Shown here: one piece after another, positions 44,239 to 52,725 of the stretch
Numbering within the stretch: position 1 is the first letter of the stretch
Layout of the letters: each line of letters starts with the position of its first letter
From: Bacteroidaceae bacterium
Lineage (GTDB): Bacteria > Bacteroidota > Bacteroidia > Bacteroidales > Bacteroidaceae
NCBI GenBank assembly: GCA_017471185.1
Contig: JAFUVZ010000050.1
Location: forward strand, 91,974 to 152,882
DNA length: 60,909 nt
Direction: 5' to 3'
The notes under the pieces: model-generated
What the model saw: only the letters and a program-made list of their open reading frames with translations
Database searches by the model: none
Told to the model about the DNA's origin: nothing
Program-made: the position numbers and the translations under genes

Positions 44239-44513
44239 AAACTATACTTTATCACGGTTTGCTGTTTTTTCGGCAAAAGGAAAAGGTCACCTTCGACAAC
44301 AAGGTCAACAGGACGATGCAGCAGTTCCTCTAATTCCAGATTCATTGCAAAGAACTTCAATCCCATTCGCGTACCAGGGATAAGGGTAATCATGATATCA
44401 ATGTCACTATCAGCTCGTTCTTCGCCTCGCGAAAACGACCCGAAAACCCACGCCTTATCTACAGGCTGAGTTTTGAAATACTCACTAATTTTATGTGACA
44501 GTTGCGCATCCAT
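44175..44513 (-). pseudogene. MntA-like nucleotidyltransferase with frameshifted 3' end
   Basis: A 112-residue frame with the minimal nucleotidyltransferase signature GSFSRGEERADSDIDIMI (residues 25-42). The active-site part is intact, but the last 33 residues overlap the downstream frame and look unlike MntA. One base change near 44264-44286 gives FPFAEKTANRDKV. One further base at 44242-44246 gives LVYARA and a stop overlapping the HepT-like ATG, the usual MntA-HepT junction. So two single-base indels are inferred. MntA-type enzymes AMPylate HepT toxins; here both genes appear damaged. A consensus promoter lies at 44680-44711. Confidence 0.6.
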
Positions 44514-45377
44514 TATTTACTGTTTTGTGTAAATATACAACGCTTTTTTGGAAAAACCTCATAACCTCCCGATTTTAACGCGAATTACGAAGGTTTCCCA
44601 AAATCGAGGTAATGATTTGGCAACCGTTCTGGTTTCTACGTTCTGCACACCATTACGTCAAACAACTCCTTTGCAAATGCAAAGGTAATACTTTTATTTG
44701 TATCAAGCAAACTGTATGCCATATTTTATAATAATGTGTGGGTATTTCTTGAATATATGAATCCCAGATTGTTTTGGGGCTGGCATTTGGCTACGACGTG
44801 AATTCCATGCCAGTTGGTTCTTCCTGTGTTAACAGATTGTAAATAGTAGGCGCAACTTACTAGGAAGTTGCGATGACAGTTTGGAGTATACATGTACTTT
44901 TGCAACGACAGAAGGAGCAACTGGTAGAAAATAGCAGGGAATCTGTATAAAGTTGATATCAAGTTGACATTAGAATACTTCCAAAATCTCTACTTTTGCT
45001 CCCGAAATAGTAGTAAAACGTAAAAAAATGAGGCAAGAACAACCTTTCAGACAAGAAAATTTTCTTCAGGTTGTACAATGTAGAATATAAAAGTCTGCAA
45101 GAATGCCGAATTTTGCACCGTCAAAACAAAAAAAGACAGAGATGAGAACAGATAGATGTATCATAGAAAAAAAGATTTATTGGCAACTTGTTAACAATTT
45201 GCCAATCCAAGTCGATTTTAATACCGAACTTTGTTCTGTTGAAGCAAGAAACGGCTGATTTGAGAGCAAAAACTGGGCACAATCAGAAAAATTTATACCA
45301 AGGTGTTGACAAGGTGACAAAAAGTTAGGATGATATTACCGAAATTTGCCCTCGAAATAGAAAAGTAAAGAATCTGA
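44514..45377. other. 864-bp AT-rich intergenic region at the left edge of the defence island
   Basis: No convincing protein gene. It holds the minus-strand promoter 44680-44711 and a perfect inverted repeat CGCAACTT/AAGTTGCG (44851-44872). Plus-strand -7 boxes TACTTTTG lie at 44895 and 44991. The block TTTGCTCCCGAAATAG at 44995 is echoed as TTTGCCCTCGAAATAG at 45345. A frame for a 20-residue peptide starts at 45028. It may contain remnants of a mobile-element junction; no integrase or attachment core was identified. Confidence 0.5.
44680..44711 (-). promoter_or_regulatory. Promoter of the MntA-like remnant
   Basis: On the minus strand TTTG (44708-44711), a 20-base spacer and TACCTTTG (44680-44687) match the Bacteroidetes consensus. 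The leader would be about 160 bases. Confidence 0.65.
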
Positions 45378-45797
45378 ATGATTGAAAGAGACCACATAGA
45401 ACTCAAGGCACAGCTCGACAGACTGGAGCAGAAGGTTCAGAAGGACAGCCTTCTGATACAGTTCCTCGTCGAGCAGAACAAGGACCTGCAGGAACAGTTG
45501 GATAAGGTTACCCAACTGCTCATCTCGCAGCAGGGCCAGTCTATGCCAAAGCCTGTGGAGGATTCTCCGCTACATCAAGACCAGTGGCTCGACAATCAAG
45601 ATTTGTCACAGTTGCTTCATGTCTCTGTTCGCTCCCTTCAGCGGTATCGAAGTTTAGGAATCCTGCCATATAAGATGATGCACAAGAAGGCTTACTACAC
45701 AAAGGAAGGTGTATTGCAATTCCTAAATTCGAATGTGGTTAGTTATGATAGAGAAGAAGTTGCACTCTACTTCGCAAAACTTGGAATATCCCCATAG
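45378..45797 (+). CDS. Coiled-coil plus excisionase-like HTH protein
   Basis: A 139-residue protein. Residues 1-55 form a heptad-rich coiled coil (LKAQLDRLEQKVQ, LVEQNKDLQEQLDKVTQLL). Residues about 70-120 are a MerR/excisionase-like helix-turn-helix (WLDNQDLSQLLHVSVRSLQRYR, GILPYKMMHKKAYYTKEGVLQFL). Proteins of this kind are frequent on Bacteroidetes conjugative and mobile elements and near restriction loci. It may regulate the genes downstream, which start 152 bases later behind their own promoter. That link is inference. Confidence 0.75.
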   Translation: MIERDHIELKAQLDRLEQKVQKDSLLIQFLVEQNKDLQEQLDKVTQLLISQQGQSMPKPVEDSPLHQDQWLDNQDLSQLLHVSVRSLQRYRSLGILPYKMMHKKAYYTKEGVLQFLNSNVVSYDREEVALYFAKLGISP

Positions 45798-45867
45798 TAT
45801 AAGGCCGTATATTATTTGCCCGAGAGATACCAGAATTAACAAACGTACAGTCTTTATAACTCCCGAA

Positions 45868-45946
45868 ATTGCAATATTTGACTGTATTTTATCTTTTTTC
45901 TTGGATAATTTGATATTTTTTCTTAACTTTGCAGCGAGATTGCAAT
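45868..45946. promoter_or_regulatory. Paired ATTGCAAT palindromes around the methyltransferase promoter
   Basis: The 8-base palindrome ATTGCAAT occurs at 45868-45875 and 45939-45946, the second over the predicted transcription start and 3 bases before the ATG. It could be an operator for one of the neighbouring HTH proteins. Confidence 0.35.
45901..45931 (+). promoter_or_regulatory. Promoter of the adenine methyltransferase gene
   Basis: TTG (45901-45903), a 20-base spacer and TAACTTTG (45924-45931) match the Bacteroidetes consensus with a shortened -33 box. The start codon at 45950 follows 18 bases later. Confidence 0.6.
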
Positions 45947-45949
45947 TCT

Positions 45950-48856
45950 ATGGCAGAAAAGGAATTACAAATTGTTGACTTTCATGACATTCTCAAATTT
46001 GAATTTGAGAAAGATGGAATGTCATCTGTTTTTCTGACCTCAAAGCTACCGGAGTATCTTGCAGAAAACAGGTTTTCCCCTTACATAACTTTAGAGCTGG
46101 AAAACGCTAAAAAGTTTAAGGCCGATGCTGTTTTCTTTCGATATTTAGACAATGGAAGAAATTGTATTCCCCAAATATATATATATGATAACATCACTAA
46201 TCCACGGAGTGATGAGGATTACGCTATTATCCACAGAGATATTTGGAGCGCCTCTGAAATACCATTGTATTTCATAATCGACAGACATCAACTAAGAGTG
46301 TTCGATGGACGTGTACCTATAAAGGTTGAGAAAGATGGAAGACTGGTATCCAATCCCGTCCAGATATTCCATAATATGGATGAGGCTGTGAGGCTATACA
46401 ATGCCGATTTGTTCTCCACGGGTTCCTTCTGGAGTTCTCAAGAAGAATCTGGCAATTTCCTTTACAACAACACAATTAACCAAAAACTGCTATCCTCATT
46501 ACAGCAAACAAGGAAATTCTTAAAGAAATGCTATCCATCAAAACAAAAACTCATAGACCATATACTAATTATCAGTATTCTTATCAAGTATTTAGAAGAA
46601 AACGGAATAGATAAGGAGGGTAATAATTTAGCAGGAAAATTCTTTGAGAATGCTGTTGGCCAAAATAGTTTGGTTGCAGTTATGGAAAACGGTGCCTTTG
46701 TTGATTTACTGGATAAATTGTCAAATCATTTTAATGGAGGTGTCTTTAAGTTATCGGAGGCCGACAAAACAGAACTTCGTAATACAGATTTGACACTTTT
46801 GGCAAAATGGCTGGATGGTAAGTTAGGCAATAACAATCAGTATATGCTATGGCAAGAGTATTCCTTTAAACATATTCCCATAGAACTGATTAGTTTTTTC
46901 TATGAAGAGTTTCTACCCAAAGATGAGAATACCCAAAAGAAAAAAGATACAGGAGCCGTTTATACTCCCAGTCACCTTGTTAAGTTGTTGATAGACGAAT
47001 GCCTGCCAATAATGAATGGTGAATTAAAAAGCCTGATTGACGTCAGTTGCGGTTCTGGTATTTTTTTGGTGACCGCATTTAAACGTTTAGTTCAGATTTG
47101 GCGTTACCAGAACCGGAAAGGAAGGCAGTTGCCGGATATGGATGCCAGCACTCTCCAACAATTGCTGCACCATTATATATACGGTGTTGACATAGATCCC
47201 GTTGCAGCAGAACTGACAACTTTTAGTCTTAACCTATCTCTATGTTCAATGCTTTCTCCAGAACAGATCTGGACTGAATTACGGTTCGATGATTTGAGTA
47301 AAGAAAACATTGTTAATTGTGATTTCTTCCACTATCTTGTTAATTCTTCCAAAAAGTTTGACCTTGTTATTGGAAATCCTCCATTCAAGGAATATTCTGG
47401 TGGTGAATATAATAAGGTAAAACGGTTATTGCAAGAGAACAAACTTGATTTTGAGGTAGAAATTCCTCGATATCAGTCTGCCCTGATGTTTCTTGACAAA
47501 GCAATGAGTATGCTGGAGCCTCAGAGTGGCAAGCTCTGCCTGATTCTCCCAGCAGGTCCATTCCTTTACAGTAAGTTGGAACCCTTTAGAAGTTATTTCT
47601 TCAAGAAATATAACGTCCGTCAGATTATCGATTTCACTTTTTTAAGTGATATGCTCTTTAAAGCAAATATAGCTACGGTTGCACTTTTTGCAGAGAATCA
47701 GGAACCTGGTTCGAAAGATATTACACATATCATAGCCAAACGAACGGGGTCAAGCAGAGAAAGAATATTCTTTGAGTTTGATTACTATGATTTCTATGAT
47801 GTACCAAAGGACATCGCTCAGACGAGTGAAATAGTATGGAAGTGTAATCTTTTAGGTGGGGTGCGCGTGTATGAAATCATGGAAAAATACCAAGCATATT
47901 CTACCATTAAGAATTTCTTAAACATAAGAAAGAAACAATATGGTTGGTATTATGGTGAAGGATATATCATAGGTAATATGAGCCAAAGGGCTGACTATAT
48001 CACAGGAATGCCTTCTGTTGTTGACGATACTTTTACGGATGAAGGGACTTGGAATATTGAAATAGAGAATAGTGAAGGCTTCATACGTCCACGTGAGAAA
48101 AAACTATATGAACCTCCCGTTCTTCTGATAAAGGAAGATATTGGAAAACGACTGATTCCTATAGGAATCAGTCGAGAATATGTCACATTCAAGCACGGAA
48201 TTATTGGCATTCATAGTTCTCCAGAAGATTATGACTCCCTTGAAAAACTTTTAGGCTATATTAAAATCAATAACGACTTTCTGCGTTTCTACATTGTTGC
48301 AAGAAGCCCTCGGGCTGGCATATCGAAATCCATTCATACCCATTTGGCTGGTGACTTCTACGGTTTACCTTATAGCGAGAGTGGCTTCGAACTCACCAAG
48401 AACGAACAAATAGTGGTAGATGATGTTGTGAAATACATTTTCCCATATTTTGACACCACCGTTAATCCCGAGTTGGATAGCATAATTTCATTCAAAGGGC
48501 AAAAACGTGTATTGGTAGATTACGGTTCTGTATATTGTAATAGGCTGAATGTCATTTACGAGAAAAATGGCAAGAAATACAGGCCTGCTGGGATTTATGA
48601 AGGAGATAGTTATTTTGTATATGTAATTGATTATACATCGGAAGAGAAAGAATTTCAAAAATATGAAAGCAAAGTGGATTTAGAAAACTTGCTGGCATAT
48701 AAGACTGAGGAATATGTTGTGAAGCGAATTGTCAGGAAATACGACAACGACCGTATAGTCATAGTTAAGCCCAGACAATTCCGATATTGGATAAAATCTA
48801 TCGCACTTCGTGATGCAGACGACACGTTTGCTGATATAACAGATTATTATGTATAA
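45950..48856 (+). CDS. N6-adenine DNA methyltransferase, Eco57I/type I-like
   Basis: A 968-residue SAM-dependent DNA methyltransferase. Motif I is DVSCGSG at residues 364-370; catalytic motif IV is NPPF at 476-479, marking an amino-methylating enzyme. The N-terminal 170 residues resemble a restriction-nuclease-like domain (FKADAVFF, then PQIYIYDN) but lack the acidic-Lys half of PD-(D/E)XK, so it may be inactive. The C-terminal 400 residues are probably target recognition. The ATG at 45950 fits the promoter; a TTG seven codons upstream would lie before the transcription start. The next gene, with an intact nuclease-like motif, overlaps by 8 bases. Confidence 0.85.
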   Translation: MAEKELQIVDFHDILKFEFEKDGMSSVFLTSKLPEYLAENRFSPYITLELENAKKFKADAVFFRYLDNGRNCIPQIYIYDNITNPRSDEDYAIIHRDIWSASEIPLYFIIDRHQLRVFDGRVPIKVEKDGRLVSNPVQIFHNMDEAVRLYNADLFSTGSFWSSQEESGNFLYNNTINQKLLSSLQQTRKFLKKCYPSKQKLIDHILIISILIKYLEENGIDKEGNNLAGKFFENAVGQNSLVAVMENGAFVDLLDKLSNHFNGGVFKLSEADKTELRNTDLTLLAKWLDGKLGNNNQYMLWQEYSFKHIPIELISFFYEEFLPKDENTQKKKDTGAVYTPSHLVKLLIDECLPIMNGELKSLIDVSCGSGIFLVTAFKRLVQIWRYQNRKGRQLPDMDASTLQQLLHHYIYGVDIDPVAAELTTFSLNLSLCSMLSPEQIWTELRFDDLSKENIVNCDFFHYLVNSSKKFDLVIGNPPFKEYSGGEYNKVKRLLQENKLDFEVEIPRYQSALMFLDKAMSMLEPQSGKLCLILPAGPFLYSKLEPFRSYFFKKYNVRQIIDFTFLSDMLFKANIATVALFAENQEPGSKDITHIIAKRTGSSRERIFFEFDYYDFYDVPKDIAQTSEIVWKCNLLGGVRVYEIMEKYQAYSTIKNFLNIRKKQYGWYYGEGYIIGNMSQRADYITGMPSVVDDTFTDEGTWNIEIENSEGFIRPREKKLYEPPVLLIKEDIGKRLIPIGISREYVTFKHGIIGIHSSPEDYDSLEKLLGYIKINNDFLRFYIVARSPRAGISKSIHTHLAGDFYGLPYSESGFELTKNEQIVVDDVVKYIFPYFDTTVNPELDSIISFKGQKRVLVDYGSVYCNRLNVIYEKNGKKYRPAGIYEGDSYFVYVIDYTSEEKEFQKYESKVDLENLLAYKTEEYVVKRIVRKYDNDRIVIVKPRQFRYWIKSIALRDADDTFADITDYYV

Positions 48857-49529
48857 GCCTGAACTGACATCAATAGGGATACCCCTGCAACCAGAGCAAC
48901 TGTATGTAAAGTTGTATCAGTTCATAGATTCTGTTATTGATGGTTTTGAACCGCCTATACAGGATAATGACAAAAGTGTTGAAGCTGAAGATAAAATCAC
49001 AGTTGGTATGTCACGTTACCTTGACAGTAAAAGTGAGCAATCGGATGATGTCTTCAAGTTTGTAAATCAGGATAGTCCTTGCGATATCGGGGTATATTTG
49101 GGAAGGGCATACAATAAGTATAGCAAGAATTTTTGTTGGATAGAAGCAAAAAGATTACCAACTCCCAAACTGGCAAATAGGGATGAGCGTGAGTATGTTT
49201 TTGTTGATCATTCCAAATTAAACCATAATGGGAATAGGCAATTTGACAACAACGGTGGTATTGAGCGATTCAAAATGAGTAAACACGCTGCCGGGTATCC
49301 TATTGCCATAATGTTTGGATATGTTCAGGATGAGACTTTTGCATTTTGGGAAAGAAAAATTAATGAATGGTTGGATATCTATTCTACGACACTTCCATTT
49401 TCTAGCAAGGAACAACTAAAACGGATAGACAGCCAAGAGAATCGATACATTTCTATCCATCAACGTATAGACAAGAACCATCAGCCAGCGGGAGAAATCA
49501 AACTTTATCATTTTTGGATTAATGTTTGA
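48849..49529 (+). CDS. Putative PD-(D/E)XK nuclease partner of the adenine methyltransferase
   Basis: A 226-residue protein. CDIGV with Asp79 and WIEAKRL with Glu99 and Lys101 give the D-x(19)-E-A-K pattern of PD-(D/E)XK nucleases, with hydrophobic strands around both motifs. A GIERFKMSKHA helix follows, where such enzymes often contact DNA. No closer family was recognised. The 8-base overlap with the methyltransferase gene indicates co-translation, so a restriction partner role is the simplest inference. It might alternatively be an accessory specificity factor. Confidence 0.6.
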   Translation: MYKPELTSIGIPLQPEQLYVKLYQFIDSVIDGFEPPIQDNDKSVEAEDKITVGMSRYLDSKSEQSDDVFKFVNQDSPCDIGVYLGRAYNKYSKNFCWIEAKRLPTPKLANRDEREYVFVDHSKLNHNGNRQFDNNGGIERFKMSKHAAGYPIAIMFGYVQDETFAFWERKINEWLDIYSTTLPFSSKEQLKRIDSQENRYISIHQRIDKNHQPAGEIKLYHFWINV

Positions 49530-49648
49530 TTTGCATCAATATGTTTCAATTCTCTTTTTTTGAGACTATAAAATGAAAGAAATTCATTAAAATCGTTAGA
49601 TTTTGCAATTTTTCCAGGGATTTTGTCTTTTTTTTGCAGATAATTGAG

Positions 49649-49656
49649 TAATTTTG
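49649..49656 (+). promoter_or_regulatory. -7 box before the XRE regulator gene
   Basis: TAATTTTG lies 24 bases before the ATG at 49680. TTAGATT (49596) and AATCTAA (49664) form a distant inverted pair around it that could be regulator sites. Confidence 0.5.
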
Positions 49657-49679
49657 TGCCATTAATCTAAAATGACTAT

Positions 49680-49925
49680 ATGGCAGGCAACAAAGATCTC
49701 AACCGCCTGAAGGTGGTGCTTGTAGAAAAGAAGAAATCCAGTCTTTGGCTATCTAGACAATTGGGATGTGCGCCAACGACAGTCTCTAAATGGTGTACCA
49801 ATTCGTCGCAACCTCCGCTGGAGATGCTGATGAAGACCGCTAAACTTCTTGATGTGGACTTAAATGACCTCGTCAGGTTTGAAGAATTGGAGCAAAAGCA
49901 AGACCTAAAGTCGAACATGGATTAA
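49680..49925 (+). CDS. XRE-family HTH regulator (controller-like protein)
   Basis: An 81-residue Cro/C1-type HTH protein. The helix-turn-helix is SLWLSRQLGCAPTTVSKWCTN, followed by PPLEMLMKTAKLLDVDLNDLV, the usual fourth and fifth helices. Small XRE proteins just ahead of a restriction-modification operon often act as controller (C) proteins that time methyltransferase before nuclease expression. The cytosine methyltransferase begins 34 bases downstream. The role here is inferred from size and position. Confidence 0.82.
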   Translation: MAGNKDLNRLKVVLVEKKKSSLWLSRQLGCAPTTVSKWCTNSSQPPLEMLMKTAKLLDVDLNDLVRFEELEQKQDLKSNMD

Positions 49926-49959
49926 ATGGCATGTTTGATTTCTGAAATTCGAACATAAT

Positions 49960-51246
49960 ATGAATAAAATATATACATTTATAGACTTGTTTGCAGGTGC
50001 TGGAGGCTTGTCGGAAGGATTCGTCAGAGCAGGGTTCTCTCCTATTGCCCATATTGAGATGGACAAATACGCCTGCGAGACCCTAAAGACAAGAGCTGCA
50101 TATCACTACTTGGAAGAATGCGGTAAACTTGACATCTACAAAAAATACCTATTGGAAAAGAAAGAAGGAGAAAGTGGCCAAAAGTTATGGCACCAGGTTC
50201 CCTCTTCAATTATTGACAGTGTTATTCATGTCACTATTGGCCCGTCAACCATTGATGACATTTTCCACAGAGTTGACAATCTAAAAGGGGATAACTGCGT
50301 TGACCTAATTATAGGTGGCCCTCCTTGTCAAGCATATTCCATTGTTGGGAGGTCAAGGATGGGAAAGGATGTTGAGAAAGACCCTAGAAATGAGTTGTAC
50401 AAATACTATGTCCAATTCCTTGAGAGGTATACTCCTAAAATGTTTGTATTTGAGAATGTTTTAGGTATTATTACGGCAAAGAATGGTGAACCACTAAAGG
50501 ACTTAAAAGAACTTGTTGACGCTATTGGATATGAAATGCAAATGCACGTCCAAAATGCATCAGAACATGGAGTGCTACAGAAAAGGCAACGGGTAATTAT
50601 TGTCGGCTGGCGCAAAGAGAACGTAAACACCAAGGGTCAAAAACACTTTTATCCTATACTGGAAAAAGAAAGTAATTCATATTGCGTAATGGAGGACTTG
50701 TTCTCTGATCTTCCAGAAAGAAAGGCTGGTGAAGGAAGCCTTACAGCCACAGTTCCTTATTCCAAAAAGTTGAGCGATATGCCATATCTCAAAGAATCTG
50801 CTATCCGTAATAGTAATTTTAACTTTACAACACAGCATATTGCCCGTCCACATAATGCTAATGATAGAGAAATATACTGTATGGCTATAAATCAATGGAG
50901 AGAGAAAAGGAAACAGTTAGACTACTCTAAGCTGCCTTCTCATTTGCAGACTCACAAAAACACCAAATCGTTCTTGGATAGATATTCAGTAGTTGACCCT
51001 GATGGATACAGCCATACTGTTGTCGCGCACATATCGAAAGATGGACACTATTACATCTATCCTACACCGAACCCAACGGTTGAGAATGTACGTTCAATAA
51101 CAGTAAGAGAAGCTGCCAGACTACAATCATTTCCAGATGACTACTTCTTTGAAGGAAACAGAGGAGCAGTTTTTAAGCAGATTGGTAACGCAGTTCCTGT
51201 TGTATTAGCCTATAAAATAGCGAAAGAGATTCTAAAACAAATGTAA
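49960..51246 (+). CDS. DNA (cytosine-5-)-methyltransferase
   Basis: A 428-residue m5C methyltransferase. Motif I is LFAGAGGLSEGF (residues 10-21), motif IV GGPPCQAYS with catalytic Cys123, motif VI FENV (164-167) and motif VIII QKRQRVIIVG. Motif IX is SITVREAARLQSFPDDY and motif X GNAVPVVLAYKIAKEI. The region between VIII and IX, about residues 225-370, should hold target recognition; the target sequence cannot be read from it. It is first of the five-enzyme cassette ending at 58849; the next gene starts 3 bases after its stop. Confidence 0.93.
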   Translation: MNKIYTFIDLFAGAGGLSEGFVRAGFSPIAHIEMDKYACETLKTRAAYHYLEECGKLDIYKKYLLEKKEGESGQKLWHQVPSSIIDSVIHVTIGPSTIDDIFHRVDNLKGDNCVDLIIGGPPCQAYSIVGRSRMGKDVEKDPRNELYKYYVQFLERYTPKMFVFENVLGIITAKNGEPLKDLKELVDAIGYEMQMHVQNASEHGVLQKRQRVIIVGWRKENVNTKGQKHFYPILEKESNSYCVMEDLFSDLPERKAGEGSLTATVPYSKKLSDMPYLKESAIRNSNFNFTTQHIARPHNANDREIYCMAINQWREKRKQLDYSKLPSHLQTHKNTKSFLDRYSVVDPDGYSHTVVAHISKDGHYYIYPTPNPTVENVRSITVREAARLQSFPDDYFFEGNRGAVFKQIGNAVPVVLAYKIAKEILKQM

Positions 51247-51249
51247 ACT

Positions 51250-52725
51250 ATGGATTATTCATTACTGCCTAAAACAGAAGCAGTTCCTGAAGCAGCCTCT
51301 ATGATTGAGACCTTTAGGGCTATTGGATACAACCTTGAAACTGCGGTTGCTGACATCTTGGATAATTCCATATCAGCAGGCGCAAAGAACATATATATCG
51401 AAAGAATCTGGGATGGTGGGAAAACTATTATTACCATTAAGGATGATGGTTTAGGTATGAACAGCGAAGAGATTGTTGAAGCTATGCGTCCTGGAGCACA
51501 AAACCCGTTAGAATCCAGAGGTATTAATGATTTAGGTCGTTTTGGGTTAGGAATGAAAACGGCCTCCTTTTCTCAATGTAGGAAGCTGACAGTTATTAGC
51601 AAGAAAGCTGGCTATCATCCTGCCTATTGGACTTGGGATTTAGATTATGTTGCAATGACTCATAAGTGGGAGTTAATAAGTTGGGCACCAGAAACTTTTA
51701 CGAATGCTTTGGATGAACATAATTCTGGCACAATGATAATTTGGACAGATTTAGACAGAGTCATACCACCAGCAACATTAGTTTGTGACATTGTAGCCAA
51801 ACAAAAATTCTCAGATGCATGGGCAAGGGTAAAATCCCATATTGCCATGACCTTCCATCGTTTCATAGAAAGTAATGATATTACTATATATTGGGGAGAG
51901 AATCCCATTGAAGCATGGAACCCCTTCTGCCCAAATGAGAAAAAGACCCAGATATTTCCTACAGAGAACTTATATTTTGGAAGTAATAAGGCAGAAGTGA
52001 AGGGGTACATCTTGCCACACAAGAACAACTTCAGTTCAGAGCAGAAGTATAAAGAAGCAGAGGGGATGAATGGTTATCCTGCCGCCCAAGGTTTCTATGT
52101 ATATCGAGGTAAGAGGCTTCTGCTTGCCGGCAGTTGGCTTAACCTTTTTAGGAAAGAGGACCACTATAAACTTGTACGTATCAGCATTGACCTGCCAAAC
52201 ACGCTGGATTCAGAATGGCAAATTGACATTAAAAAATCTACCGCCATACCACCTCTGTCTTGTCGCGAACAACTCCGTTCTTATGCCCTTGATGTAAGAA
52301 ACAAAGGAATGGAAGTTTACCGACATAGAGGGAAGATATTAAAGAAAAAGGCAGGAATTAACTTTCAGCCCCTTTGGTTAGAAAAGAAAAAAGGTAACAA
52401 ATGGTCTTTTGTGGTTAATCGTGACAACCAATTGATAATGGATTTGCAAGAAGAAGCACAAACAAATCCTAAGCATGCTATTAGTATGTTATTACGCATA
52501 ATAGAAGAGTCAATCCCCACTCCGACTATCTTCATCAAACAATCCAGCGAGGAGAACTTGCAAAAAGAACCATTCTCTGATATGGACACAGCCATTATAC
52601 AAGAGATGTTGCAGAAGATGTTCAACAATTTAAAAGCCTCTGGTCATACCAAAGAACAAGCAAAAGCTGTTCTTAAAACAATAGAACCATTTAATAATTA
52701 CGAAGACTTAATCGAGGAGTTATGA
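51250..52725 (+). CDS. MORC/MutL-like GHKL ATPase of the Z1 defence cassette
   Basis: A 491-residue GHKL (HSP90/MutL/MORC-type) ATPase. The N box is DILDN (residues 35-39), the G1 box KDDGLGM and the G2-like segment RFGLGMKTASFSQC. A transducer-like region with conserved lysine (IDIKKST) follows. Prokaryotic MORC-like ATPases encoded beside Z1 helicases and methyltransferases are an established class of restriction-like systems. It probably acts as an ATP-driven clamp or signal switch for the nuclease parts. Its stop overlaps the next ATG (ATGA). Confidence 0.88.
   Translation: MDYSLLPKTEAVPEAASMIETFRAIGYNLETAVADILDNSISAGAKNIYIERIWDGGKTIITIKDDGLGMNSEEIVEAMRPGAQNPLESRGINDLGRFGLGMKTASFSQCRKLTVISKKAGYHPAYWTWDLDYVAMTHKWELISWAPETFTNALDEHNSGTMIIWTDLDRVIPPATLVCDIVAKQKFSDAWARVKSHIAMTFHRFIESNDITIYWGENPIEAWNPFCPNEKKTQIFPTENLYFGSNKAEVKGYILPHKNNFSSEQKYKEAEGMNGYPAAQGFYVYRGKRLLLAGSWLNLFRKEDHYKLVRISIDLPNTLDSEWQIDIKKSTAIPPLSCREQLRSYALDVRNKGMEVYRHRGKILKKKAGINFQPLWLEKKKGNKWSFVVNRDNQLIMDLQEEAQTNPKHAISMLLRIIEESIPTPTIFIKQSSEENLQKEPFSDMDTAIIQEMLQKMFNNLKASGHTKEQAKAVLKTIEPFNNYEDLIEEL

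Noticed and set aside
44726-44962. 78-codon minus-strand frame in the island's left intergenic region
   Set aside because: No family similarity or promoter, and it overlaps plus-strand promoter-like boxes and a hairpin. Kept only as part of the described intergenic region.
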